Of a stretch of DNA of 64,000 nt, positions 42,246 through 50,491 are shown piece after piece. The notes beneath the pieces were generated by a model that was not told the DNA's origin, ran no database searches, and worked only from the letters and a program-made list of their open reading frames with translations. Numbering within the stretch: the first letter of the stretch is position 1; every line of letters begins with the position of its first letter. Made by a program: the position numbers and the translations under genes. Source of the stretch: an uncultured Pedobacter sp. (GTDB lineage Bacteria; Bacteroidota; Bacteroidia; Sphingobacteriales; Sphingobacteriaceae); contig NZ_CAMLIG010000022.1 in the NCBI RefSeq assembly GCF_946480185.1, positions 1 to 64,000 of the forward strand. Direction: 5' to 3'.

Positions 42246-44171
42246 TTAAAGTGATTTTTTATTGTTTGGAATCACTGCCGGTTGAATGATGACACGATTG
42301 CTCTTAGCAGTATCGGGTTTTGCGCCCGGACGCACATAAAGTTTCTTTTGTCCGGGTAAAAGATTTGCGTTTACAAGCCTATCTACATAATATTTTGGTC
42401 TGCTGATAGAATCACGAAGATATTTTTCAATCATCAAACTGGCAATAGGGGCAGACCAAGTTGCCCCATAACCTGCATTTTCTACCACTACAGCAATTGC
42501 AATTTTTGGGTTTATCCTTGGGGCGAAGGCAATAAAAACCGAGTGATTATCTCCATGTGGATTTTGCACCGTACCCGTTTTGCCACAAATTTCAATATCA
42601 TCAATTTTGGCGTTATAGGCAGTTCCGTTTGGTGCATTTACTACCCGACTCATTCCCTCGATAACAGGTTCAAAGTATTGAGGATCAATACCTGCCGAGT
42701 TTTTCTTTGTAAACTCTTCTTTCGTGATTTTTTTATCGCCCATTGCTTTAATTAGATGTGGCGTATAATAAAATCCTCGGTTAGCCACAATTGCCGTTAC
42801 GTTTGCCATTTGAAGCGGTGTAATACCTAATTCTCCCTGACCAATTGATAGAGAAATATTAAAAGCCGAGGTCCATTTATCGTTGCCGAAAGATTTAGTG
42901 TAATAATCTGACGTGGGAACTGATCCTTTTCTTTCAGCAGGTAAATCTATTCCTAAAGTGTTGCCAATCCCAAATTTCATTACTGCATCTCTCCAACGTT
43001 TATAAGCGTTAACAGATCTTGCTCCGGTTTGGTCTATCATACGGGCGTAGGTATAGCCGAAATAAGTGTTACACGATGCCTCAATGGCCTGGGCTAAGTT
43101 TATTGTGCCGTGGACGTGGGTACAGCCCATAAAACCTCTTCTTCCATAATGGTACCCGCCGGGGCAGTTGTAATAAGTATTGGGGGTAATTAGGCCAAAT
43201 TGTTGGGCAACCAAAGCATTAATTACCTTAAATATGGAACCAGGAGGATATTCTGCCTGTATCGGGCGAATAAACATAGGCTTAAAGGGATTTTTCAATA
43301 ATTTCATGTAATTATTGCCTCTTTGCCTGCCCACCATCATGTTGGGATTATAAGTGGGACTACTTATTGAGGCTAAAATCTCACCAGTTGAAGGTTCTAT
43401 GGCTACAATACTGCCGATTTTATTTTGCATCAGCATTTCGCCGTACATCTGTAGTTTTTTATCTAAAGATGAAATCAAATTATCTCCAGCTACTGCCGTC
43501 GTATCGTATTTCCCGTCAAAAAAACTTCCTTGTTCACGGTTGTGCACATCAACCATGATGTTTCTTACCCCCCGTTGCCCTCTAAGTAATTCTTCGTAAG
43601 ATTTTTCTATTCCGGTTTTCCCGATGTAATCTCCTTGAGTGTAAAATCCATCGTATTTCTTTATCTCTCGGTCATTCACTTCGCCAATATAGCCCAGAAA
43701 TTGAGCGGCGGTAGAATCGGGGTAAAACCTTACCGAACGGTTTTGAACGTAAAACCCAGGAAATTCAAAAAGTTTTTCTTGAAAAGCTGCGTAGGTTAAA
43801 GCGGAAAGCTGTTTCTGAAACAGAGATGCCTTATATAAAGAATAATTTTTTGCTTTTTTAAAGGCTTTATCGAAATCTTTTTTATCAATTTTAATCAGTT
43901 TACAAAACTCTAGCGTATCCATGTCTTTTACCTGACCTGGAATAACCATTAAATCATAAACTGGCTCATTTTGGACTAAAACTTTATCGTTTCTATCTAA
44001 AATAACTCCACGGGCAGGGTAAATAATCAGTTTTCTGAGGACGTTATTATCTGCGGAAAGTTTGTAAGAATCATCTACAACTTGGATGTAATACAGTTTA
44101 CCCAATAAAATTAAGGCAACAAGTATGAAAATTCCTTGAATAATGTATCTACGTTTAAAAAAACTGTTCAT
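42246..44171 (-). CDS. mrdA: Penicillin-binding protein 2
   Basis: Monofunctional class B transpeptidase for cell elongation. The 641 residues comprise one N-terminal membrane helix (about 9-30), a pedestal domain and a transpeptidase domain with SxxK at Ser312 (PPGSIFKVIN), SxN at 366-368 (ASCNTYF) and KTG at 531-533 (CGKTGTVQNPHGDNHS). It overlaps mreD by 4 bp and precedes rodA by 4 bp, in the classical elongasome order. A short basic Pro/Lys tail (about 600-641) is poorly conserved. Confidence 0.97.
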   Translation of the reverse strand: MNSFFKRRYIIQGIFILVALILLGKLYYIQVVDDSYKLSADNNVLRKLIIYPARGVILDRNDKVLVQNEPVYDLMVIPGQVKDMDTLEFCKLIKIDKKDFDKAFKKAKNYSLYKASLFQKQLSALTYAAFQEKLFEFPGFYVQNRSVRFYPDSTAAQFLGYIGEVNDREIKKYDGFYTQGDYIGKTGIEKSYEELLRGQRGVRNIMVDVHNREQGSFFDGKYDTTAVAGDNLISSLDKKLQMYGEMLMQNKIGSIVAIEPSTGEILASISSPTYNPNMMVGRQRGNNYMKLLKNPFKPMFIRPIQAEYPPGSIFKVINALVAQQFGLITPNTYYNCPGGYHYGRRGFMGCTHVHGTINLAQAIEASCNTYFGYTYARMIDQTGARSVNAYKRWRDAVMKFGIGNTLGIDLPAERKGSVPTSDYYTKSFGNDKWTSAFNISLSIGQGELGITPLQMANVTAIVANRGFYYTPHLIKAMGDKKITKEEFTKKNSAGIDPQYFEPVIEGMSRVVNAPNGTAYNAKIDDIEICGKTGTVQNPHGDNHSVFIAFAPRINPKIAIAVVVENAGYGATWSAPIASLMIEKYLRDSISRPKYYVDRLVNANLLPGQKKLYVRPGAKPDTAKSNRVIIQPAVIPNNKKSL

Positions 44172-44683
44172 TTACGTTGTTTCTTTCTGAAAAATAATAG
44201 CTCAGTTATAAAAATCAAAGTTAATGTAAATAAAGAACTGATGAACACTTTGCTTATTGTGGACGGAATCTCTGAAATCCGAAATACTTCGAAATTTAAC
44301 AAGAAAAAATGGTGTACTAGCGTTAAAACCAACGCGTAAAAGAAAAACCAACGAAAGCCCATAATAGCCAAAGTTGGCTCGGGGTCACTATCGTAGTTGT
44401 CTTTTTGTACGGTGATACTGGTGATAGAAACTCTTACAAATGCAGTAATTACACAAGCGCTGGCATGTAAGCCAACGGTATCGTTAAAAATATCGATGTT
44501 TAAGCCTATTAAAAAAGAAAGCAGAAAAAGCAACCAATTTGGCGTTTCAAAAGGTAATAAAAGGATAAATAAAATGTATATATAAGGTGTATTTAACCCA
44601 AAAAACACCATGTTTTTGAGTAAAAAAATTTGAATAACCACCAATAAAATGTACCTGATGATATTTTTGATGATACTATTCAT
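44168..44683 (-). CDS. mreD: Rod shape-determining protein MreD
   Basis: The 171-residue protein has five or six hydrophobic helices and few soluble residues. Assignment rests on size, topology and place between mreC and mrdA, with ILFILLLPFETPNWLLFLLSF and LHASACVITAFVRV as weak family-like segments. MreD couples MreC to the membrane synthases. The gene overlaps mreC by 8 bp and mrdA by 4 bp. Confidence 0.85.
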   Translation of the reverse strand: MNSIIKNIIRYILLVVIQIFLLKNMVFFGLNTPYIYILFILLLPFETPNWLLFLLSFLIGLNIDIFNDTVGLHASACVITAFVRVSITSITVQKDNYDSDPEPTLAIMGFRWFFFYALVLTLVHHFFLLNFEVFRISEIPSTISKVFISSLFTLTLIFITELLFFRKKQRK

Positions 44684-45515
44684 TTAAACTCTCCTTATTT
44701 TGATCCTCTAAATCTTCTTGCTCTGATTGAAAGTTGTTTTTTATGACATAAACATATTGCAAAGCATAAAAATTAGTTGATAGTTTTACATAAATATCTA
44801 GAAAGCTCCCGCCACCTTTAACGCCAGATTTTAAAACGGTACCAATTAATATTCCTTTTGGAAAAATAACACCTAAACCAGATGTAATCACTCTCGCTTT
44901 TGGTTTTAAATTAAGTTGATTTGGAATATCTGTTAAGGTAACAACGTTTGGGTCTTTTCCTTCCCAAATTAAAGGTCCAAAATAAGGAGTTCCTTCAATA
45001 GACGAGGTTATCCGAGTGTCTTCATGTAAAATAGATTGGATAGATGCAAAGTTTTCTGATACGTTCCAAACAATTCCCACTACGCCATCCGGACCTATTA
45101 CACCCATTCCTTTCTTTAAACCTTGTTTTGATCCGCGGTTTATCGTGATGTAATTATTTCTTGAGGTAATGGATTTGTTGACAACCTCGGCTAAAATGTA
45201 TTCGTATTTTACTTTGTGAATGGTGTCTGTAACCGTTTTAGAAACAACACTGTCGTCTAAAAAGGAAGATTTTAATTCATTCCGTAGTCGTACGTTCTCC
45301 CTAGCTAAACTATCGTTAACCAAATTTAAATCTAAGTATTTATTTATTGAATTTACTTTCTGATATATGTTGCCGATGACTTCGTTAGAGCTATTAAAAG
45401 TACTGGCTCTTTGAAAATCGTTATTACGGATTAACAATGCAAACGAGATGGTAAGGTATATGATGAGGAAAAAAAAAGCGTTGTATTTACTAATGAACCT
45501 CCAGAGATTTAACAT
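44676..45515 (-). CDS. mreC: Rod shape-determining protein MreC
   Basis: The 279-residue protein has one N-terminal membrane helix (about 12-30), a coiled-coil segment (about 45-90; VNSINKYLDLNLVNDSLARE) and the periplasmic beta-barrel domain with NYITINRGSKQGLKKGMGVI, GVVGIVWNVSENFASIQSIL, and ITSSIEGTPYFGPLIWEGKD. It ends in an acidic tail (SEQEDLEDQNKESLNE). It scaffolds the elongasome. It is the first gene of this operon here; mreB, usually just upstream, is absent. Confidence 0.93.
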   Translation of the reverse strand: MLNLWRFISKYNAFFFLIIYLTISFALLIRNNDFQRASTFNSSNEVIGNIYQKVNSINKYLDLNLVNDSLARENVRLRNELKSSFLDDSVVSKTVTDTIHKVKYEYILAEVVNKSITSRNNYITINRGSKQGLKKGMGVIGPDGVVGIVWNVSENFASIQSILHEDTRITSSIEGTPYFGPLIWEGKDPNVVTLTDIPNQLNLKPKARVITSGLGVIFPKGILIGTVLKSGVKGGGSFLDIYVKLSTNFYALQYVYVIKNNFQSEQEDLEDQNKESLNE

Positions 45516-45984
45516 AGTTTTTTGCTAAATATGATATTAACACGAAGGTTTTAAAACGTTGTAAAAACGAAATATTATGAAATTTTGGTTTAAAAAGAAA
45601 TATTTTTCTGGGCAAAGCATTATAATATTTTGTCTGATGGCGTGTAACATTATCAATAAAAATATGTGTTTATTGATATATTTTCAAAGATATAGAAAAT
45701 ACACAAGATAAAAAAAACGGCTTTATTCAGCGATAAATTTTTTTGCCCTGCATTTTAGGATATTAGTGTTTATGGATTTTATAAAATAATGTGTTTACGC
45801 TAAAAGAGGCATAATTTTATAGGAGTGTAATTTTTCTTTTACCCTAAATTTGTTTTTTATATAATATATTTGAAATCAGTAAATTATGATTTTCAAGTAA
45901 GATGTATTTTTATTTTGATGATATATAGTTTACATAAAAAAGTTATTTTACGGGATTATATATGCTTTTATTTTTTATTTCTCT
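45516..45984. other. AT-rich gene-free interval between divergent mreC and antiporter genes
   Basis: There is no credible gene in 469 bp. A perfect 10-bp inverted repeat TATCAATAAA / TTTATTGATA spans 45651-45678 around an 8-nt loop. An imperfect one (TTGAAATCA, then TGATTTTCAA) lies at about 45870-45899. TATATTTG at 45865-45872 matches the -7 consensus on the plus strand, about 112 bp before the antiporter ATG. The very high AT content is compatible with two divergent promoter regions. Confidence 0.5.
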
Positions 45985-48024
45985 ATGAATAATACTTTTT
46001 TCAGCCATTTAGCCCATGAATTTGATCTGCCGTTTATAAACCCAGTTCTTGTATTTTCAGTTATCCTTTTTATTATTCTTTTGGCGCCCATATTATTAGG
46101 TAAAATAAAAATACCGGCTATTATTGGGTTGATTATCTCTGGTATAGTAATAGGACCGCATGGATTCAATATTCTGCAAAAAAATTCGGCAATTGATTTG
46201 TTTTCAACCATTGGCTTGTTGTATATCATGTTCATAGCCGGGCTAGAGTTGGATTTAATAGAGTTTAAAAAGTACAAGCACAAGAGTTTGGTTTTTGGTT
46301 TTTTTACTTTTTTTATTCCAATGTCAATAGGATTGCCTGCCTGCTATTATTTGTTAGGCTATTCTTTACAAACCTCCTTTTTAGTAGCAAGTATGTTTTC
46401 TACACATACATTAATTGCTTACCCAATAGTAAGCAAGCTTGGGATTTCTAAAAATGAAGCGGTTGCCATTACCGTAGGCGGAACCATTTTAACAGATACT
46501 GCTGTTTTAATTATTCTGGCAGTAATTATGGGATCTGAGAACGGCGGATTAACTACCCAGTTCTGGATTCATCTAGCCATTACGCTTTCGATGTTTTCGG
46601 CAATTATGTTTTTAATAATACCTCGGATTGCCAAATGGTTCTTTAGCAAGCTAGAGAGCGAAAAAAGTTCTCATTATATTTTTGTATTATCAGTTGTTTT
46701 CTTTGCGGCTTTTTTGGCACAAGTGGCAGGGGTAGAAGCTATCATAGGTGCTTTTGTTGCGGGTTTGGCGCTCAATAAGCTCATTCCTCATTCTTCTGCC
46801 TTAATGAATCGGATAGATTTTGTTGGTAACACGCTTTTTATACCGTTTTTTTTAATAAGTGTGGGGATGCTAGTTGATGTTAGGGTTGTACTATCGGGTC
46901 CTGTAGCCTTAATAGTTGCAGGAACTTTAACAGTTGTTGCGGTAACAGGCAAATGGATTTCGGCTTATTTTGTACAAAAAATTTACGGATACTCAAAAGA
47001 CCAAAGAAATTTGATTTTTGGATTGAGTAGCGCTCATGCTGCTGCAACTTTGGCCATTATTTTGGTTGGCTTTAAAGCAGGGATATTGGACGAAAATATC
47101 TTAAATGGTACCATTATTTTGATTTTGGTAACCTGCGTTGTTGCTTCTGTTTTTACACAAAAAGCCGCACTTAACATTGTGCTAATGGAAGACGAGGGAA
47201 ATTTAAAAGATGAGAAACCTACGTTATCAAGTGAAAATATTTTAATTCCCATTGCCGATTTTACCAAAATTGAACCAATGCTAGATTTTGCGGCCTTGTT
47301 AAAAGAGAAAAAATCAATCCAGCCAATTTATATTCTTTCTGTTGTGCCCAATAATAACGACGCTGAGATTAACTTAAAAAAGGTAAAGAAAAAGCTGAGC
47401 GAAACGGCTAAGTACGCATCGGCATCAGATACTATTATTGAGATTATGGCCACTATAGATCATAATATTTCAAGTGGTATAGTAAGAGCATCAAAAGAAA
47501 AGGAGGTTACCTTAATTTTAAACGGGTGGAGAAGAAAGACAGGTTTTATAGAGAAATTTTTGGGCGATAAAACAGATAACATGGTTGAGGAAACAAACAC
47601 TACTGTATTTGTATGCCACTTAACCAGAGCTTTAAACACGCACAGAAACTTAATATTAGTTTGTCCGCCTTTGGCAGAATATGAAGAAGGATTTCCGGTG
47701 TGGTTAAATAAGATTGGAAGATTGGCTAGCGAGCTTAGCATTACCATTGATGTTTTTTGCAACGTAAAAACCATTACCGCTATTAGGGCATTTATAGAAA
47801 AGCAAAAAGTAAATGCAACTTTCTCTTTTACAGAGTTTGATGAATGGAATGATTTTAGCCGGATAAAGATTTTTAGTAAACCGGATGATATTTTAATAGT
47901 GGTATCATCCCGTAAAGGAACGCTATCTTACCAGCCCGGTTTTGAAAACACGCAAAAAATGTTGGAGAGAAAATTTAGCGATTTAACCACAATTTTGATT
48001 TACCCGGCTATAAGATCTTTTTAA
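45985..48024 (+). CDS. CPA2-family cation:proton antiporter with C-terminal stress-protein-like region
   Basis: The 679 residues are in two parts. Residues about 15-395 form a Na+/H+ exchanger membrane domain of about 12-13 helices with KIPAIIGLIISGIVIGPHGF, FIAGLELDL and GVEAIIGAFVAGLALNKL. Residues about 400-679 are a cytoplasmic region with two alpha/beta halves resembling tandem universal-stress domains (ENILIPIADFTKIEPMLDFA; NLILVCPPLAEYEEGF). There is no TrkA-N domain, so it differs from KefB/KefC. The transported ion is K+ or Na+ against H+; which one is not readable. Confidence 0.88.
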   Translation: MNNTFFSHLAHEFDLPFINPVLVFSVILFIILLAPILLGKIKIPAIIGLIISGIVIGPHGFNILQKNSAIDLFSTIGLLYIMFIAGLELDLIEFKKYKHKSLVFGFFTFFIPMSIGLPACYYLLGYSLQTSFLVASMFSTHTLIAYPIVSKLGISKNEAVAITVGGTILTDTAVLIILAVIMGSENGGLTTQFWIHLAITLSMFSAIMFLIIPRIAKWFFSKLESEKSSHYIFVLSVVFFAAFLAQVAGVEAIIGAFVAGLALNKLIPHSSALMNRIDFVGNTLFIPFFLISVGMLVDVRVVLSGPVALIVAGTLTVVAVTGKWISAYFVQKIYGYSKDQRNLIFGLSSAHAAATLAIILVGFKAGILDENILNGTIILILVTCVVASVFTQKAALNIVLMEDEGNLKDEKPTLSSENILIPIADFTKIEPMLDFAALLKEKKSIQPIYILSVVPNNNDAEINLKKVKKKLSETAKYASASDTIIEIMATIDHNISSGIVRASKEKEVTLILNGWRRKTGFIEKFLGDKTDNMVEETNTTVFVCHLTRALNTHRNLILVCPPLAEYEEGFPVWLNKIGRLASELSITIDVFCNVKTITAIRAFIEKQKVNATFSFTEFDEWNDFSRIKIFSKPDDILIVVSSRKGTLSYQPGFENTQKMLERKFSDLTTILIYPAIRSF

Positions 48025-48050
48025 GTTTTTTTTCTGAAAGTAGTTATTGA

Positions 48051-48629
48051 CTAATCATTCAAGCCCTTACCAGCAAGAATTTGTGGGATAGATTTCTCGA
48101 TTCTGGCTTCGCGGGTTTTGGATTGCTTGGGTTGAGAAAAGAAAAGATTGTAAGCTCGTTGCCGGCCTGGAGTTAAAGCTTCAAAAGCTGTTTTTAAGGT
48201 GCTGTTTTCATTTATTTTAGTTTGGAACTCCTCTGGGAAAACCAAATCCGTATGTTTTTTTAACACTACTTTTAGTCCGGCTTTCTCAACTTCAATGGCT
48301 TCGTAAATATAGGACTTTAACGTTTTTTCAATTGCTAAGATTTCCTGTAAACTGGTGAATCTTATTTGTCGGGCACTTTGTACGTTCTCACTTTGCTGTA
48401 TTAATAAGTTTTCGGCGTCTTTTAGCAATGCGCCTTTAAAAAACAAAACAGCACAATATTCTTTAAAGCCATGAATTAAAACCACGTTGCCATTTTGAAA
48501 AGTATAGCAAGGTTGTCCCCATTTAATTTCTTCAACTAAAGGTAATTGTAGGATAATTTCTCGCAGTTTCACCATTTCTGGTTGCCATTTCTTCTCGTTG
48601 CTTAAAAGATGTTCAACTTTTTGGTTCAT
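48051..48629 (-). CDS. DUF1801/YdeI-OmdA family protein
   Basis: The 192-residue protein has two parts. The N-terminal DUF1801-like domain (about 10-110) has EEIKWGQPCYTFQNGNVVLIHGFKEYCAVLFF. The C-terminal bacteriocin-protection OmdA-like segment (about 135-192) has LTPGRQRAYNLFFSQPKQSKTREARIEK. This combination is common in Bacteroidetes and Firmicutes. The biochemical role is unknown; association with cation or bacteriocin resistance is only by family name. Confidence 0.85.
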   Translation of the reverse strand: MNQKVEHLLSNEKKWQPEMVKLREIILQLPLVEEIKWGQPCYTFQNGNVVLIHGFKEYCAVLFFKGALLKDAENLLIQQSENVQSARQIRFTSLQEILAIEKTLKSYIYEAIEVEKAGLKVVLKKHTDLVFPEEFQTKINENSTLKTAFEALTPGRQRAYNLFFSQPKQSKTREARIEKSIPQILAGKGLND

Positions 48630-48667
48630 GAGGTTATAAATTGCTTTTGCTATTTGAGACCTAATCT

Positions 48668-48691
48668 ATTTCATATCAATCAATATGAAAT
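48668..48691. repeat. Palindrome upstream of the DUF1801 gene
   Basis: A perfect 9-bp inverted repeat ATTTCATAT / ATATGAAAT with a 6-nt spacer lies 39 bp upstream of the start codon. It is a possible operator. No regulator gene is adjacent. Confidence 0.45.
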
Positions 48692-48717
48692 GATGGTATT
48701 TAAATTTGTTGGTAAAA

Positions 48718-48790
48718 GGGTAGCTCCTAACGGAGCAAACACTTATATAGTAGCTTAAGGTTACAAAGCGGTAGCGCCTACGGAGCAGGG
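48718..48790. repeat. Two direct copies of a GC-rich palindromic unit
   Basis: GGGTAGCTCCTAACGGAGCA (48718-48737) and GGTAGCGCCTACGGAGCA (48770-48787) are about 80 percent alike. The first contains the small palindrome GCTCC/GGAGC. The gap 48630-48928 holds no gene otherwise. Confidence 0.6.
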
Positions 48791-48928
48791 ATGTTCTTTA
48801 AGCTTTTTGCACTATTTCTAAATTCATCAGTAATTTTTTGAACAAAAAATGGTAACGATAGCTCGATTACTTTTATAAATACTAACCAGAATGCCCCACA
48901 CAATCTGGCTAGTAAACGCAATAAAAAA

Positions 48929-49315
48929 CTATCCTAAAATTGCAGTTATTTCTAATTCAATCAAAATTTCGGGGTCAATTAATTTCGAAACTTCCACCAT
49001 TGTGGTTACCGGTTTAATATCTTTGAAGAATAAACCATGTGCTTTTGCTGCTTCTTCCCATTGGCTAATGTCTGTTAAAAACATACGGGTCCTAACCACG
49101 TTTTCTAAAGAAGCACCTGCATCTTCCAATACCTTTGTTAACTTATCTAAAATAGCTTTAGTTTGGTCATACACGGTGGTTAAGTTGTTGCCGTCTTCAT
49201 CTTTTGAAGCGGTTGTGCCTGCAATTTCAATTGTATTGCCCACTTTTACCGCTCTGCAGTAACCAATAATATCTTCCCAAGGAGAACCGGAAGTAAAATT
49301 TTGTCTATTGTTCAT
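48929..49315 (-). CDS. RidA-family protein lacking the catalytic arginine
   Basis: The 128-residue YjgF/YER057c/UK114 fold shows AVKVGNTIEIAGTTASKDEDG, QTKAILDKLTKVLEDAGASLENVVRTRMFLTD (given here as its two halves AILDKLTKVLEDAGASLENV and VRTRMFLTD) and the C-terminal IELEITAILG. In true RidA the segment P-A-R-S carries the Arg that holds the imine carboxylate. Here the aligned segment is PVTTMVEV with Thr104, so classical enamine/imine deaminase activity is unlikely. It belongs to one of the other Rid subfamilies. It lies downstream of the aldo/keto reductase gene on the same strand (73 bp). Confidence 0.85.
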   Translation of the reverse strand: MNNRQNFTSGSPWEDIIGYCRAVKVGNTIEIAGTTASKDEDGNNLTTVYDQTKAILDKLTKVLEDAGASLENVVRTRMFLTDISQWEEAAKAHGLFFKDIKPVTTMVEVSKLIDPEILIELEITAILG

Positions 49316-49388
49316 TTTATTTGGTGCTTTAAATTTTGCGCAAAATAGTTTTTTGATTTTGTTTTAGGAAGCACAATATTTGTAATAT

Positions 49389-50372
49389 TTACCAGCGCTG
49401 GTGTACATCTGTTTTAATGTATTTATTGTATATTTTTTCGATGTCAGCAATTTGTGAGTGGTTCAGCGTTGCAAAATCTACTGCGTTAACATTGCTTTCC
49501 AGCTGTTTTACGTTTGAAGCACCTGGGATTACACAAGAGATTTCCTCGAAATGTAAAATCCATCTTAAAGCTAAAAGTGGGAGCGAAGCATTAGGAAATA
49601 ACTTTTTAAGTTCCTCAACCGCAGTTAATCCTTTTTCGTAATCAACGCCAGAAAAAGTTTCTCCTTTATCAAAAGCTTCTCCGTTTCTGTTGAAATTACG
49701 GTGATCATCTTTTGTAAAAGTGCTTTGTTTATCAAATTTGCCAGTTAATAAACCGCTGGCTAAAGGAACTCTTGCAATTAGCCCCACGTTGTTTTTCTTA
49801 GCCTCTTTAAATAACACTTCGTTTGGACGTTGCCTAAACATATTGTAAATCAGCTGGATGCTACAGACATTACTGTACTGCATGGCTTTTAAACCTTCCT
49901 CAACTTTTTCAATACTTACGCCTAAATGCTGTATTTTGCCTTCGTCTTTTAATCTGTCAAACAGTTCAAAAACTTCGGGCTGGTAAAAAACATCCGTTGG
50001 CGGACAATGAAGCTGGATCAAATCTATCCTTTCCAGATTCATGTTCTTTAAACTGTCTTCCACAAAACCGCGTATTGCTTTCGTGGTATAGCTTTCCGCT
50101 TTATGCGGATTTAGTTTTCTACCGCATTTGGTAGCCACGTAAATCTGCTCTTTTCTTGATTTAACCAATCTGCCAACCGATTTTTCACTGTGGCCATCGC
50201 CATAAACATCGGCAGTATCAATAAAATTAATTCCCTTGTCAACGGCGGTATTTAAAATTTCATCGGCATTGGTATCGCTAAAATCAGCGCCCCATTTACC
50301 GCCAACTTGCCAAGTGCCTAAACTAACTTCTGATACGTTGAAGCCTGTTTTTCCTAATAATCTATATTTCAT
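49389..50372 (-). CDS. Aldo/keto reductase
   Basis: NADPH-dependent oxidoreductase of TIM-barrel type, 327 residues. The catalytic tetrad is visible as Asp in FIDTADVYGDG with its Tyr, Lys in VATKCGRK and His in LIQLHCPPTDV. The NADP-binding C-terminal part shows IPGASNVKQLESN. It resembles the YajO/IolS-like branch that acts on varied aldehydes and ketones; the substrate is not known. Confidence 0.92.
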   Translation of the reverse strand: MKYRLLGKTGFNVSEVSLGTWQVGGKWGADFSDTNADEILNTAVDKGINFIDTADVYGDGHSEKSVGRLVKSRKEQIYVATKCGRKLNPHKAESYTTKAIRGFVEDSLKNMNLERIDLIQLHCPPTDVFYQPEVFELFDRLKDEGKIQHLGVSIEKVEEGLKAMQYSNVCSIQLIYNMFRQRPNEVLFKEAKKNNVGLIARVPLASGLLTGKFDKQSTFTKDDHRNFNRNGEAFDKGETFSGVDYEKGLTAVEELKKLFPNASLPLLALRWILHFEEISCVIPGASNVKQLESNVNAVDFATLNHSQIADIEKIYNKYIKTDVHQRW

Positions 50373-50380
50373 ATTTTTAA

Positions 50381-50486
50381 TGATAGAATGAGAGAATTTT
50401 GAATGATAGAATGCAAAAACCGTACAATTGAATTTAATCCTTCACTCATTAAATTCACTTATTCAATCCTTCAGTCATTCAAAATT
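50381..50486. repeat. Inverted, roughly heptad-periodic repeat between two minus-strand genes
   Basis: AATTTTGAATGA (50395-50406) and TCATTCAAAATT (50475-50486) are perfect 12-bp inverse copies. GAAT recurs at intervals of 7-8 bp in the left arm and ATTC-type units recur in the right arm. The organisation is similar to the repeat in the trpB-trpA spacer, with a different unit. Confidence 0.6.
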
Positions 50487-50491
50487 ATACC

